NCBI GenBank assembly: GCA_028565635.1
Contig: JAOXYB010041572.1
Coordinates: forward strand, 1,184-12,934
Source: Phoronis ovalis
Taxonomy: Eukaryota > Phoronida > Phoronidae
Reading direction: 5' to 3'
Length of the DNA: 11,751 nucleotides
Both the position numbers and the translations under genes were made by a program. Below are positions 1 through 9,000 of this stretch, piece after piece. Numbering within the stretch: the first letter of the stretch is position 1; the number at the start of each line of letters is the position of its first letter. Below the pieces are notes generated by a model. That model was given only the letters and a program-made list of their open reading frames with translations, was not told where the DNA came from and searched no databases.

Positions 1-101
1 TTCACGAGGAAGGGGTGTCATCGATTCACGAGGAAGGGGTGTCATCGATTCACGAGGAAGGGGTGTCATCGATTCACGAGGAAGGGGTGTCATCGATTCA
101 C
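1..101. repeat. 24-bp tandem repeat, four copies
   Basis: Four identical 24-bp units fill positions 1-96, and the first five bases of a fifth follow at 97-101. Each unit contains ttcacgaggaagg and gtcatcga. The array starts at the window edge, so its true length is unknown. There are no unique spacers between units, so this is a minisatellite and not a CRISPR array. No coding role is visible. Confidence 0.97.
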
Positions 102-180
102 TTTTAAGTTAGTATATATTAACGTTACATCCTGGTATTCATGCAGCAGCTGTATATAGAAACAAAAGTGTAATGATCCT

Positions 181-384
181 TCAAATATGAAATTTATTGA
201 GCTTAAAAACAAATCCAGGAACATCGCTATACATTTTGAGATTTATACCGTAGACGGTCCTGGCCCGGGGTTCTGGAAAATATAGCTGTTTTGGAAGATC
301 AAGTTTCTCAATGCAATTTTGCATACTAAGAGAATATTTTTCTTTGAAACATGTTATCTGTACTTCATTCAATTCAATCGCCAT
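181..384 (-). CDS. small hypothetical ORF, possibly a single coding exon
   Basis: An ATG-to-stop frame of 67 codons begins MAIELNEVQITCFKEKYSLS and ends KLNKFHI. A plausible splice acceptor (pyrimidine-rich, ending ttcttgcag) lies about 20 bp upstream of the ATG on the minus strand. All three frames after that acceptor hit a stop unless translation starts at this ATG or at a short upstream ATG. The composition, mixed charged and aromatic residues, is not obviously low-complexity, but I recognise no domain. An AATAAA lies inside the last codons. It could be a real short exon, a remnant of a repeat, or chance; confidence is low. Confidence 0.2.
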   Translation of the reverse strand: MAIELNEVQITCFKEKYSLSMQNCIEKLDLPKQLYFPEPRARTVYGINLKMYSDVPGFVFKLNKFHI

Positions 385-859
385 GATTACAATACATTAC
401 CTGCAAGAATATAAAGAAAGCATATTTATCACTTTTTTTTACAATTGCAATGAGATCCAAGTCCACTGGAGGCCATATATGCCAGGTCATGGGGTCTCCT
501 GGCAGGATGGTGTAATAATTTATGAACGTATATAAAAACGAAATCATCAATCTATATCCTTCCAATGTCAAGGAACAGTCTAATCCTGGTCACAAGCCCT
601 GCTCACAGACCCAGAGGAAACTGCCAGCATCAAGGTATATATACATGTGCCGCCATTCAAGGTGGGTATATGACGCTCTATAGGATATTTCAGAGTGGGT
701 ACTTTGTGTTAGGAGGATATTTCAGATTAAGGTTTTTGACTGTTTTGAAAAAAAAATACAATTTTTTCGGTGGTATTTAGTGAACTATTTCAGATCTGAT
801 TTTATTCACCCCAGAATATTTCAGGGTGGGTGTTTTATTGAGCAATTCTGGGGATAACT
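385..859. other. no convincing gene; weak recurring tatttcag motif
   Basis: Short ORFs here on both strands lack recognisable protein features. Between about 685 and 835 the phrase tatttcag recurs four times, twice followed by a gtgggt-like tail, which suggests an eroded minisatellite. A poly-A run lies near 749-756. I see nothing else. Confidence 0.4.
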
Positions 860-1088
860 GGATCTGGATGTGTCCCAGTACTTGGCACTAACGGGGCATA
901 TTGTCCTCTGCGGTTCTTTTACATCCTCTAAGAAGATGGGACCGTTATCCGAGACGTGAGTGATAAACAGTCCCAAATGTTGTGAGTCATTTTTACACCT
1001 TTTTCATACCAGTATCGGTGTTTGAACAAACCTTTTCTTGAAAGGCGGACGTGCTAACCGCTATGGTCCATTATACCACCACCTGTGC
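860..1088 (-). repeat. tRNA-Glu-like SINE (head about 1012-1088, body to about 860)
   Basis: Read on the minus strand, 1088 to 1012 resembles a decayed tRNA gene. It has a box-A-like tagcggttagcacg, an anticodon-arm-like ccgcctttcaag with a possible TTC (Glu) anticodon, and a box-B-like gttcaaacacc. The acceptor stem does not pair convincingly, so this is not a functional tRNA. The segment continues on the minus strand into about 150 bp of non-tRNA sequence, the head-plus-body layout of a tRNA-derived SINE. The body boundary at 860 is approximate. A plain tRNA pseudogene is the alternative. Confidence 0.5.
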
Positions 1089-1099
1089 CGCACACCAGT

Positions 1100-1610
1100 A
1101 CCAAAATGTAAGGTAAGCCCCCGGGGAGCTAACTTGAAGGGAAGCCGGGTACCTATGCTCGTCCGTAGGGTTCAAAATAAGACCCTAAACGGGAAGTAGA
1201 GGATCAAAATATCACCCCTAAACGGGAAGATTTTGCTCCAAGAGGTACCCCTAAACGGAAAGTTTTCTCTGAAAAATTAACAATAAAACAAAAAACGGTT
1301 CCAAAAAAAATCGACAAGCAAAAAAAAATAAAATACACTAAACTAAAAAAAATGCAAAATAGTCGCTGCTCCCACTGAAAAAAGGACCCCTAAACGGGAG
1401 GTGTACGTGAAAAAACAACCCCTAAACGGGAAGTTACATTTGCCAAAAACATACCCCTAAATGTGCTTTTCCGCCAAAATCGACCCCTAAACGGGGTTCC
1501 AGGGAACCCCGTCGAACGGCTAAAAAGGTACCCCATACCCCCCGTTTTTTCGGACAAGCATGCGTACCCGACTTCCATTCAAGTTAGCAACCCGGGAGTC
1601 CCCCGATTCA
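1100..1610 (-). repeat. interspersed repeat with ~33-bp PFRG period
   Basis: The motif acccctaaacggg, exact or with small changes, starts near 1182, 1214, 1247, 1386, 1418, 1453 and 1483, with spacings of 30-35 bp inside each cluster and an A-rich gap from about 1265 to 1375. On the minus strand each copy reads PFRG or FRG. From about 1272 to 1180 one frame gives ENFPFRGTSWSK, IFPFRGDILIL and YFPFRV, an 11-residue period. Other copies fall in shifted frames because some spacings are 32 bp. A 62-residue ORF at 1390-1578 covers part of it. The element is probably an old dispersed repeat with periodic structure, and whether it was ever translated is unknown. Confidence 0.7.
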
Positions 1611-1734
1611 CAGGGCTATTACTTTCACTATGGCAAACCACAGTAGAATTAGAATAGGTCTTTCGACTATTTATAACACTCGTAATCATGTGGGAATCAG
1701 ATTATAGTAAAACAGATTAGTATACTGATTGATA

Positions 1735-2263
1735 TAGTCCTGGTTCATGACGTTCTGCACTAGCTCTTGATAATCTGACTAGTGAGCTGTGCGTACAGTC
1801 ATGGACACTTACATAGCCAATTACAGTGAAAGTGCCCAAACTTGGATATCTATGTAATTCCTACCTAAGGTGTTCATAAATCACGGTCCAGAAACTCTCT
1901 GATTATCCAACTTCAACTCCCACTACTCCTATGACCAATTTCTTCCTGCGGTGGCAGCCAGAAGGGTGGGGTACTTGAAAAAAAACTTGGTTAGTGTGTG
2001 AGGCCTAGAGTAAAACACGCTTACTACATGGTAAAAACTGCATTCAGGAGTTTCACATGGTGATAGCAGTAGTGGAAGTTATAGTTTGATAATCAGAGAG
2101 TATCTGGAAAGTGATGCATGAACTCATTCGCTAGGAATTACATAGATTTCGAAATTTTGCACTTTTTCTGTAATTGGCTATGTAAGATTCCATGACTATT
2201 CGCACAGCTCGCAAATCAGATTATCAAGAGCTAGTGCAGAACGTCATGAACCATGATTAACTA
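1735..2263. mobile_element. foldback / MITE-like element with ~200-bp inverted arms
   Basis: The left arm, about 1735-1940, is the reverse complement of the right arm, about 2057-2263. The outer 37 bases, 1742-1778 against 2216-2252, match perfectly, and the inner parts match with scattered differences and small indels. About 115 bp of non-palindromic sequence separates the arms. Both outer ends can be read as starting TAGT, with a four-base indel just inside. The element is bracketed by ATTGATA at 1728-1734 and 2264-2270, a candidate target-site duplication (seven of eight bases agree if extended by one). There is no ORF inside, so it would be non-autonomous. The transposase family is not determined; hAT is one option given a 7-8 bp duplication. 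Confidence 0.85.
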
Positions 2264-2270
2264 ATTGATA

Positions 2271-2635
2271 GTGATAGTTAATATAGTATGTGCCTTGTAT
2301 ATGAATTAATTTAAATTAATTAACTACTTAAAAGGGGTAATTTTAGCAGCCTTTCATGTAAGAAATCAGCTGTCTTACCCGGAGGCGAAGTCCGACCTCT
2401 TTAAAAGAAACTTAATTCAAAGGATTAGTTAGTCCTGGCTAAAGGCCTGCAGGCAAGCGATAGTAGGGTCATGTAGCTAGGACTAAAGTCTAGTCAAACC
2501 TTCGACTTTTATCAAGTTGATTAAGCCATGTTTAAGTTTCGGATTTAATTTTACAAAATGACCAGCTGGCAAACGATAGGTATTTCAATTGTTAAAATTA
2601 TAATTCAACTCAGCCGCTTCAATCCAAAATGTGCG
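2271..2635. other. intergenic, no gene seen
   Basis: AT-rich sequence. It holds a perfect 18-bp palindrome of A and T at 2304-2321 and short inverted words (ttagtcct near 2426, aggacta near 2480) that could form a hairpin. There is no supported coding frame. Confidence 0.5.
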
Positions 2636-2893
2636 CTACCTCCAGGGTATATCTGGACTAAGTACACCATTGCACATGGCAAATGTTGACATGTATTTTC
2701 TCATTTTTCTCCTGTAGTGGTGACATGCAAATTTGGATTTATTTGAAGGACAATGAATGGTCTTTATCTGCAGATTATCAAATCTTGGATTAGTGCAATG
2801 CATTTTTACTGCTAGTGTCACTTTTATGGGACTACATTTCCTTGGATTAGGTGTGTAAAAGGGCATAAGGTTGAATGACGTCAGTTTTTCTCC
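2636..2893 (-). other. open frame of uncertain status
   Basis: A minus-strand frame stays open for about 85 codons from a stop near 2894 to the stop at 2636. The first ATG is at 2866 (MPFYTPNPRKCS). It contains several Cys and His residues, including HCTNPRFDNLQIKTIHC and ACHHYRRK, which gives it a protein-like look. I see no clear splice sites or family match. It could be a remnant of a transposon ORF, a real exon, or chance in AT-rich DNA. Confidence 0.2.
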
Positions 2894-3252
2894 AAATCAG
2901 TATGGACAATTAAGGCTGCACGAAAATTTAGCTGGGCACAGTTCGTAGATATCCAAAGATGTTCTGATGAAGAAAACTTTCCGGGGACTTTAATTAAAAA
3001 ATTCTGTATTAAAACATATCAATGAAATTACATGCAAGTGGATGGAAAATCTTATGGTGTACTTATGCCATCCAAGGAAAGGGTGATCTAGTGGAGATAC
3101 TAATAAAAACGAGCAAAGTATGCATGAACTTCGACCTAAAATTCCTTGGAAAGTTCTCACAAAGCAAAACAATGAACTGAATGAAAATGAAAGGGTGCTA
3201 TATAAGTCGTTTATTAATAAATAAATGTATATGGCATAACAGGAATATATAT

Positions 3253-3282
3253 ACATGCACACACACACACACATACATACAC

Positions 3283-3327
<45 letters not shown>

Positions 3328-3490
3328 TACACACATACATACACACATACATACACGCATACGTGTGTGTGTGTGCGTGTAGTTGTGTGTGTATGTGTGT
3401 GTGTAAATGTGTGTATATGTGTGTGCGTATATGTGTGTATTTGTGTGCGTGAGTGTGTGCGTGAGTATGTGCGTGCGTGTGTGCGTATAT
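3253..3490. repeat. compound microsatellite, CA block then TG block
   Basis: 3253-3357 is (CA)n interrupted by cata units, and about 3362-3490 is (TG)n with interruptions. The two blocks are roughly complementary, so each strand can fold on itself. Long ORFs on both strands across this interval translate to alternating His/Thr or Cys/Val and are artefacts of the repeat. Confidence 0.97.
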
Positions 3491-3643
3491 ATGCTTATAA
3501 GCAAAAGGTGTGCAGTTTCACACACCAAACAGCTAAAATGCAAAGGTCATGAAATAAATGACCCCGGCAGTTTCAACTGACACGGTAAATATGAGAGGTG
3601 TCAATTCCACACTCAACTAACTACAGCTACAAAGAAAACATAC

Positions 3644-3939
3644 CTGCGATAGGCAATTTAATAGTCGCGCTATAACATCCAGCGAAAAGCTGTGATAATT
3701 CACAACGTTAAATGACAAAACGGGAGTAACGATACATCTATCCGTTATGTCACAGCTTATATGTAGAGCTACTCTACCTTCATCAGTATTCAGTATAGTT
3801 ATGTCACGTATACGTTTGAGGAGATTGTTCTGCAGATCAGTGACCTGGAAAGTGTTATCTCCTTGTGGTCTTCGTGAAAAATTCTGAGTAGAAATATTAT
3901 TCGGTCTCGACCCGTTATATCTCCATGATAGGCTAGCAA
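3644..3939 (-). CDS. coding exon of an unidentified gene, possibly Ig-like
   Basis: On the minus strand a donor CTATCGCAG|GTATGT ends an open frame at 3644. Two acceptors are possible. A tttctactcag site puts the start at 3883, giving exactly 80 codons in phase 0. A taataggcag site puts it at 3939, giving 2 bases plus 98 codons in the same frame. The frame has no need of an ATG, so simple ORF calling misses it. Visible sequence includes ASLSWRYNGSRPNN, GDNTFQVTDLQNN and EGRVALHISCDITD. The spacing of the Trp, the VTD strand and the late Cys is reminiscent of an immunoglobulin-like domain, but that is only a suggestion. I found no neighbouring exons in the window, so the gene may continue outside or this may be an isolated remnant. 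Confidence 0.55.
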
Positions 3940-4094
3940 CTGCCTATTAACTTCAATATATTACTTTTTATGTCTTAAAATAAGTACCAGCTTTCATCAG
4001 TGGTAGTGCTAATTAGTCTTGTTTATGTCTTCAGTACCTTTAACTATGTTACAGGTGTTATAAAATATTAACTATGAAACAAGCCTGGATGGAT

Positions 4095-4270
4095 GCCAGG
4101 TTACGCCCGGGATTTCCCATTATGTTCGAGACCTAGATTTATCTTTTTGTATATATAACAAGAGAATAATGCAAGTCTTTTCATGAACATACAATTATTT
4201 AATATTTCAGAAGTCTAAATTAGTTATTCTACTCCGTTATTTTCACTAAATAATAATATCATAACTAAGC
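4095..4270. repeat. duplicate of the PARP 3' flank (paired with 5535-5700)
   Basis: 4095-4270 and 5535-5700 align in the same orientation. Shared words include cctagattt, ataacaa followed by agaata, and atttaatatttca followed by agtct. In the second copy this sequence lies just downstream of the intact PARP stop codon. In the first it lies downstream of the decayed PARP exon copy at 4561-4708. Together they show a segmental duplication and not a chance match. Confidence 0.75.
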
Positions 4271-4560
4271 CGTACGGTGCTAATTTCCAAGTTTTAGTTA
4301 CACAGACTACTCCGGTATCCTAAGAGTATTGATGATTCTTTTGCTGCATTGGCGATATAGTTTTATGCTACGAATTTTAATTGAAGCCATATTTGCAAAA
4401 GTATGTGGCATTGATGAATACAGGAAATTTAAAACAAGCTTTGTTAACTTTCTTTCATGTAAGGTACGGGACAAATGTCAGCAAACTTAGGAAAAGATGA
4501 TGTACTTTCGAATTCGACAGGGTAATCATGTTTTGATAACATTTACTTTATATTGCATTT

Positions 4561-4708
4561 ATCAAGTTATTTTGGATAAACTAGCTCGTAATCAAACATT
4601 AGGAATTATCTTCCATAAGTGCCACCAGGAACCGATACGTCAGACTCGTACTTTTTCTTGGAAAACTAGTATGCCAACATCAACGCCAATTTTACATGGA
4701 GTAGTTTT
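4561..4708 (-). pseudogene. decayed copy of the last PARP exon
   Basis: This segment aligns on the minus strand with about 5780-5947 of the intact PARP exon. Shared stretches include taatgtttgat, ccatgt with aattgg, and the cctgg..gg.ac.ta block that encodes PGGTY in the intact gene. It is about 20 bp shorter overall, and in the frame starting from the conserved CCATGT block it meets TAA and TGA stops. The Glu-containing strand and the terminal YPEFLVRY region are no longer readable. No copies of the other PARP exons were found next to it. It is a truncated duplicate with no expected function. The plus-strand ORF across it (4497-4730) is a shadow. Confidence 0.8.
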
Positions 4709-4730
4709 TTGCTTTTTAAGGCTTATTTGA

Positions 4731-5534
4731 CATTTATGCTTTTCCAAGACATAAGCTATACATGTATTTAGGCTGTTTGTTTCCCATGAAAACACTTTGA
4801 CAATTAAAGACGAATTGTCTATTTATTGGAAAGGTACAGTATGTAACCTATTTATGTCATTATGAATTCCGGCAGCCATTATAAATAACCTTTTTAAAAT
4901 ACGATCTACTTAAATAGAAGGTAAGCAAATAAAAAAATAATTACATTTGCATATAATCAATCTTTCCAAGTTGTTTTAACAATAGAAATCAAAAATAATT
5001 ACATATGATAATAAAAGCTTGATAGCGAAATTGAAATATTTGATTTTTATTAAGGAAAACATCGGCCTAAACTTAATGGAGTGCTTGCTGCTTAAACATA
5101 TCTTGTGCAAATTCTTACACAATTGTATCCGTTTGGCTGTAAAACTGGTTATTTTACTACAGTTTAACTAAGGTGCTTTAAATTCGTCTAGCTAATAAAC
5201 TATGGTCAAATCTGCTCCTTCATGGTTTATGGTGATTTTATATCAAGATTATTAATAAACTGAACGTGAGAAATGCACTACTGCATAGGCTTTTCCGGGG
5301 AATGAACAAAGAGTGACATTTTGAAAGACCTCCAGAAGTTAGCAATAAGTTTGAATTAATAGCATTGTCCCCGGGGGTTCTTTGTTAATACAGCGTTAAC
5401 ATGAGGGTACCCTATAAAAAGATATGTGAATCAATCCAAATTTGTTATATCACCAGGAAATATATATGCATACGGTATAATTTGGAAATCGTCTCGATCG
5501 GGCGATCACATACATTCTTTACAATCTGCATGAG
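4731..5534. other. intergenic, no gene seen
   Basis: AT-rich sequence between the decayed PARP copy and the duplicated 3' flank of the intact gene. Short ORFs at 5401-5598 (plus) and 5445-5639 (minus) overlap one another and show no protein features. No RNA gene or repeat was recognised. Confidence 0.4.
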
Positions 5535-5760
5535 TGACAGGTTACTTGTGGGTTTTCCCAAGACGTCAATTCGATACCTAGATTTTCTTCTTTGTTGAAT
5601 AACAATAGAATACCGCAAATCTATAGACACAAATAACACTATTTAATATTTCAATAGTCTGGTGCAGTCACATTACTACCCGATTATTAGAGCATTTTTT
5701 GCACTCATTTTCTCTGTTTTAATGTAGGATAAAACAGAATTATGTCATTCAAAATAGTCG

Positions 5761-6047
5761 TTAGTTTATTTCATATCTCACCAGGAATTCAGGGTAAACT
5801 AAATCATCATCAAACATTAAGAATTCCCTGCGATAGGTTCCTCCAGGACATTTTATAACGGAATCGTAATGATGGCGACATGCTTGTGATTGTTTTCTCA
5901 AAGCTAGGCGTGCTATATGACACCTCCAATTGGCACATGGCGTAGTTGGTAAGCGGTTTTGTCCATGAGACACGAAACTTTTTCCTAGACAGGCTCGTAC
6001 TATGAACATATGCAAATTTAAGTTTTTTTGTAAATCACGGCGATAAC
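5761..6047 (-). CDS. last exon: C-terminal half of PARP catalytic domain
   Basis: The acceptor ttttttcag|GTTATCGCC at 6048-6050 starts the exon at 6047, and two bases complete Gly680. It encodes residues 681-774 and stops at TAA, 5763-5761. Features in order: a PARP strand HMFIVRACLGKSF (692-704), a Cys/His-containing loop with no obvious zinc-site spacing (so not tankyrase-like there), then YDSVI followed by PGGTYRREFLMFDDD. Glu754 in this block occupies the place of the catalytic Glu of PARP1 and tankyrases. The end, YPEFLVRY, matches the terminal strand of tankyrase-type PARPs (YPEYLITY). A His-Tyr-Glu triad is compatible with polymer formation, though some PARPs with that triad only add single units. 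Confidence 0.93.
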
Positions 6048-9000
6048 CTGAAAAAATAAGAATTACATATTAATCGGTTGAGCACTGCCATTGGTATTAA
6101 CTGGTGCTGGTGTGCTGTAGTTAAACAATAGTTGTATGAATTTAGGAAGCATATATTCTGGATAACTGACGCAGGAAATTGCGTTCTTTTTTCTCATTAT
6201 TAGTTAAATATACTTTTGAAATGTTTATCTTATCTTGAAGAATGCACATATCGCACCATTAGAACCCACTCGCACCTAACCTGCTATCTGCTGTTGATAT
6301 ACAGTGCAATTACACGTAAATCATTTATAACGGTAGTCTTTACGTTGCTTTATTCTATAAAATGACACAATTATACTCTATAATAGCTTATTGTTGTGCT
6401 TGATAAAGCCACTGGTCGCGAACACAAAAGTTCCCAGCACGCATCGTTTGTAAATGAACATGACAATGGTGCAATTTTACGCACGATTCATTCTCAAAAA
6501 ACGGCATTGGAAACGTAGTCTACACAACTTACAACGTCTAGATAAGCAGGTACCTACCGGTATAGCTATTTGACTTTGAACTATCTTCCGCAAAGTATAA
6601 CGCAGGCCCAAACGCTCCTCTCCCAACACAGTCTAGTGTAAACCCATTCATGCATATGTTAGCAACGTTATCAGACGTAGTGCCGTGAAACAGATAATAC
6701 TCGTTGACTGAATCGTGATATTCTAGTCTTTTGTGTAATTCAGAAAGATCCAGGCCAGTGGGAGACACATCTGTATTTGTTGATCCAATGTATTTCTTAT
6801 TTTTCTTAATTTTTGAAGTATTGTGTTGATACTTATGATAAATTTGATCTCTTCCTTGCTTGTATCTACAAATTAAATGTTATCATTTTTACCTTACAAT
6901 TCCAATATCGTTAAACGCACACATACCCGTCAGGTGTAGTAATGCTGGAGTTTCTATATGGTTATTCAATAAAAAAATCATAAAAATCAAAATTAAAGTC
7001 TTCTTACGCAGAATACATGTTTTCCGAAACCTTAATACGGTTAATGGTAATATTTCATATTTAGACTATAGTTTATGATGTGAATTTAGGCTCGACTAGG
7101 AAACTCAAAAGCAAAATAAAATTTCAAGAAATCTTGACAAGGTACGAGGAAGCGGAGACCTATAAAGCGTGCGGTAATAATACAAACAATAAAATGTCCC
7201 ATTCACTTTAATTGAATGACATCTTTTCATATTAGTTTGCCTGGCGTTATGATTAAAACATTTCTAGTCACAAATCAAGATTGTGCACAATTGCCGTGAC
7301 TGATTGCAGACCACCTTGTGACGATTTATGGAACTACACAGGAAATTGAAAGCTCACCTCTTGACGGCTACGTTAAGGTACCCAAATCAACTATTTTAAC
7401 ATGTTTTGCAAAAATGTATATTCAAGTAGAAAATACAGTTTCCAGTTCTCAATAAAATGTTACGTAATCATAATACTCAGATATAATAGGAAGACAATAA
7501 TAAAAGTTTAGTAATGACATTAGAATAATCGTCCAGCCGGAGATAAGGCAGGTCAGTTTAAAATTTCCCCTGGGAAAGTACAGTTGTAGCAGAACACAAT
7601 TTAATTTCAATATGTATTTTATTGCACAAATATGAAATCATACTGCTCAGAGATCATAAAGGAATTTGAAATTCAAGCAGTTATCCTTGAATTATTACTC
7701 ACCTGTACCAAGAATGGTATGAACATTTAGTCCTGTTATCAAGCAGACCGATGTCCTTTATTTTCAGTGTTCCGAGATTTGGGTGATGTGGTGTGACCCA
7801 ACTGGCTAACATTAAACGTTCTATTTCAGCAAACAGAGGAGAATTTTTCTTAATCCTTGAAAGAAAAACCTTTCCTTCGCGTTTACAGGATTGAATATCA
7901 ACCAAAGCACCTAGTTCTTTCCTGTTTATAAAATAGTACAAACCACCAAGAATGATATCTAACAAAAGAAAATCCAGTGGAATCCCAGCTGAAATCCAAC
8001 CAGTTGTTTCAGTGTCGTTATCCAGAGCATAAACAATCATGAAAGAAGTTATGAGGTGGCACCAGGAGCTGATGTAATCCGGAAGATACAACGAGAACAT
8101 TCCTGAAACAATATGATGGTTTCATTGCGGTGTTATAAGTAATTAATCATTGTTTTTTGGCACACGTGCAATCAAAGACTATCAGCATTTATTATTTCAC
8201 ATTTTAATACTCTTTCTTTATTCTGGAAACTGTTCTTTTAAGGTACGTAGGAGCAATAAGCAAACAATAAGAACAGGCATGAATAACTAGCAGATAATTA
8301 TAAAGTCACATATCATGATCATCTATTATAGTGTGCTAAGGGATTAGGTTTATTTGTATGCAAATCCTTCAAGGTAAGGTTAGAGAGGTGCTGCTGTCTC
8401 AGCTTCCACTGTAAATTTGTATTACATGTATGTAACTAACCTTCTATTGCTTAGAGTAAACGAATAAATTATAATATTGTATCAAATAAATGTTACATTA
8501 TTATCAACAAACGGCACGAGGTTAACAAAAAGAAGCGACCAACCTTTATAAGAAGTCATGCTGACTATAGCTGTTATAAAAATAAAGGCAGGAATCCATA
8601 CAACCAGAAAATTAACAGCAGCAGCCGCGTTCGCATTCTGCCAACTTGTAACAAGTACTATAAGATGCTCTCTCATAATTGGCAACGTAAATCCAGAAAA
8701 GTTATCAGCATTTTTAATAATTCCATATGCAGCAACTAAAATGGCGCTAAATAGGATCGTCAATACGGTATCAACAAATAAAATGCTGAAAAGAATTCCA
8801 CTAATTTTGCGATACTTGTGCTCATTCCACTCGTCCTTCTTGCACTGGTGCTTCTGGAAAGCAACTATTAGCACAGTTACCAAAGCAGCTAGTGTTCCGA
8901 TGAATGCTATTTCGCAGACAAATGCCAAGACCGCAATTAAAAATATGTACGGTGATAGACCGTATTCTAAACTCCAAACTCCATCCATCCATAACCCTAG

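Noticed and set aside
1-101. Possible CRISPR array
   Set aside because: The units are head-to-tail with no spacers, and the window is eukaryotic.
374-571. 65-codon minus-strand ORF
   Set aside because: Its end crosses a likely intron/exon boundary (ttcttgcag), so most of it would be intronic; no domain seen.
1012-1088. Functional tRNA-Glu gene
   Set aside because: Box A and box B are recognisable, but the acceptor stem does not pair and the arms are mismatched, so it is listed as a SINE or pseudo-tRNA instead.
2990-3552. Four long ORFs on both strands (65-123 codons)
   Set aside because: They are open only because CA/TG repeats lack stop codons; the translations are simple His/Thr or Cys/Val repeats.
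4497-4730. 77-codon plus-strand ORF
   Set aside because: It is antisense to the decayed PARP exon copy and has no features of its own.
5401-5639. Overlapping ORFs on both strands (5401-5598 plus, 5445-5639 minus)
   Set aside because: Mutually antisense, partly inside the duplicated non-coding flank, and with no splice or protein features.
6896-6960. Minus-strand candidate mini-exon reading ETPALLHLTG, ankyrin-like at first sight, with a GTATGT donor
   Set aside because: It is too short, the acceptor is poor, and inserting it is unnecessary because exons 7703-8102 and 6558-6865 already join in phase and rebuild a PARP motif.
7091-7180. Minus-strand open stretch with a protein-like reading (GLRFLVPCQDFLKFYF)
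   Set aside because: It has no splice sites that fit either neighbouring exon and may be a dispersed repeat; not enough support.
7330-7400. Donor-like AAGAG|GTGAGC near 7356 on the minus strand
   Set aside because: The only exon it could close contains a stop in the phase required by its neighbours.
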